Source: Imbricaverruca yamaguchii (Eukaryota > Arthropoda > Thecostraca > Neoverrucidae). From it: 64,000 nucleotides of DNA. A program made the translations under genes and the position numbers. Under the pieces are notes generated by a model. The model saw nothing but the letters and a program-made list of their open reading frames with translations. It had not been told where the DNA came from and did no database searches. Positions 62,520 through 64,000 of this stretch are shown here, one piece after another; position 1 is the stretch's first letter, and each line of letters begins with the position of its first letter. The stretch spans positions 248,001 to 312,000 of the forward strand of contig JAOTOL010001648.1 in the NCBI GenBank assembly GCA_034440575.1, written 5' to 3'.

Positions 62520-63320
62520 ATCATCTCGAGGCAACTTTGTCTTGATCAGTTTTTGTTTTCATTCGAGGCCGTTTAGCTTTCGAAAATCGCACATATTTTT
62601 CGGCAGTTGGTGGTGCGTTCACCATAGCAACAAGTACACTTGAATATTTTCATTTGATGTTTTCACTTTTCTGAAAACATTGCGCATGTGCATCGACTGT
62701 TGTTATGAAATAAACACCCCATCACAGGCTTAATTTCAAAGCGTTGCAACAAAGACACTCGGGAATCTCATGTCTTCCGAAGCTTGACCTGGTGCGGCCA
62801 CGGGGCTTATCAGTGCAGACAGCGGCTGAATCTTCACGCATGCCGGCTCGGCTTGCGTGAAGCCTGCGTGAAGCTCTGGTGACCATGCAGTGCACCATGT
62901 CGTGTCGGCAGTTGTCGCTGCACGCGTGTCACGTATAGCTAGAGTGTCTTCATGCCGTGTTTCTTAGCTGTGGGCACGGACAGTTCTCCTTGTTGTGGAG
63001 CCGGGTCCGGATCAACACAACTCTCGGCTGCTGCCGCACAACAGCGGAAGCCACCCCAGGCGCCTGCTTCACGACTGTCTCCGTGGACCGCGCGTGAGTG
63101 CAGACGAAACAGACATCATAGACCATGGTCAGGAAGTCTTGGAGCTGAGTCTTGGGCATCTCGCAGAGACAGGTTTCTGGGCTTCTGTCTTTCAGTTGAT
63201 GAACTGGGTGAGGTAGGTGACACCGGGGTTAGGCTTGTGGGTGATTCCGGGCAACATACTGAGACCACCATACTTGCTCTCCCCCTGCTCTTCTGAATCT
63301 GATCCTCGGCTAGCTTTCCG
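62520..63320. other. No supported gene
   Basis: The + frame 62952-63296 is GC-rich with no recognisable domain or signal peptide. I could not link it to splice sites. Confidence 0.35.
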
Positions 63321-63640
63321 TCTCTGGCAAGCAGACGGGCTAGGAGGGAGAGCAGGATGCTTCTGTCTCTGACATGCGAAATGGTCAGGAGGGAGAGCAT
63401 GACGTCTCCATCTCTGGCATGGGGACTGGCCAGGAGGGAGGGCAGGATGTTTCTGTCTCTGGCATGAGGACCGACTAGAAAGGAAAGCATGACGTTTCTG
63501 TCTCTGGCATGAAAACTGGTCAGGATGGGGCAGGACGTTTCGTCTTTGGCATGAATACTGATCAGGAGGGAGAGCATGACGTTGATCTCTCTAGCATGAA
63601 GGCTAGTCAGCATGAAGAGCAGAATGATCTCCGAATGAGC
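63320..63640 (+). repeat. 56-57-bp tandem repeat, about five to six copies
   Basis: Units contain GTTTCTGTCTCTGGCATGA, then ACTGGTCAGGAGGGAGAGCA. Two alternating variants (GGCAGGAT and AGCATGAC) occur. Because the period is near 57, a minus-strand frame (63116-63724) stays open across it and reads HARDRN-type repeats. It is probably not a gene. Confidence 0.8.
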
Positions 63641-64000
63641 GTACCAGTCTCCAAGTCGTGATGTAGGGGGTCCAATATTACGAACCTTCTTGGTCTGACT
63701 CATAAGGAGTTTGAGCTGGATCAAAATATGGCAGTAGCGTTCGCCAGGCTGTGCGACAACCTACTCTCAAAGAACATTAGAGTAGATCTGAAGACAGAAG
63801 TTCACCGATGTCTCCAGCGTCTTGAGCTCACATTGTCAATACGAGACTTCGTTGTCCAGTGAGATTGTGCCTGGTTCACATGAAAACCAGGCGGAGTCCC
63901 GTGGTCAACCACCGATTTTGGCACAAGGGACCACACTGCATGTGTACCAGCTCAGGTGTCAGCTCGCCCTCGCTGATAGTCTGGACCAGCAGGTAGCAGG

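Noticed and set aside
63116..63724. 202-codon minus-strand frame with HARDRN-type repeats
   Set aside because: It is generated by the 56-57-bp tandem repeat; no domain or signal peptide.

Overview
Eukaryotic, arthropod-type genomic DNA, most likely from a crustacean (a barnacle or decapod would fit; the species cannot be fixed from sequence alone). The evidence is spliced cuticle-protein genes with a Rebers-Riddiford chitin-binding domain, TATA box plus TCAGT-type initiator promoters, a two-residue first exon (Met-Lys or Met-Gln) split from the rest of the signal peptide, decayed non-LTR retrotransposons, tRNA-derived SINEs and long (TA)n tracts. There are no bacterial operons, CRISPR arrays or phage genes.

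Layout. 1-3.9 kb: a decayed CR1-type LINE (SGNH esterase, endonuclease, reverse transcriptase) on the + strand. 3.9-9 kb: mostly unique DNA with one SINE (6125-6305) and one exon of a possible tetraspanin-like membrane protein (minus strand). 9.0-14.3 kb: a second LINE fragment directly followed by a 4.3-kb element with about 0.5-kb inverted ends. 15.5-17 kb: a short retroposon with a target-site duplication and two minisatellites. 17.5-21.35 kb: a three-exon Sel1-repeat gene, the orthologue of vertebrate LRP2BP, whose introns and 3' end are loaded with minisatellites (89 bp, about 62 bp and 21 bp units). 22.3-28.6 kb: gene-poor, with a 64-bp minisatellite.

28.7-61.9 kb: a cluster of seven cuticle-protein genes, called A to G here: A minus at 28.8-30.5 kb, B and C plus at 33.0-39.6 kb, D, E, F and G minus at 43.6-61.9 kb. 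B/C share one promoter type and Met-Gln first exon; A and D-G have Met-Lys first exons. D and E lie in a tandem segmental duplication of about 5.7 kb, with F as a partial third copy. Each D/E unit also carries an L1/Tx1-like RT pseudogene, a dead cuticle exon, a 0.5-kb dispersed repeat, a promoter-proximal CAGCTG-rich minisatellite and a (TA)n tract in intron 1. The unit of gene C is a collinear inverted relative. All these genes encode secreted proteins with AAPAY/YKPAP-type repeats around the chitin-binding domain, expected to bind chitin in the exoskeleton.

I found no novel enzymatic or defence system. The most interesting material is structural: the mirrored and tandem cuticle-gene expansion, the duplicated first exon of gene C, the decoy splice acceptors and the stop-codon minisatellite of the LRP2BP gene, the 4.3-kb inverted-repeat element, and a family of very short retroposons with clean target-site duplications.
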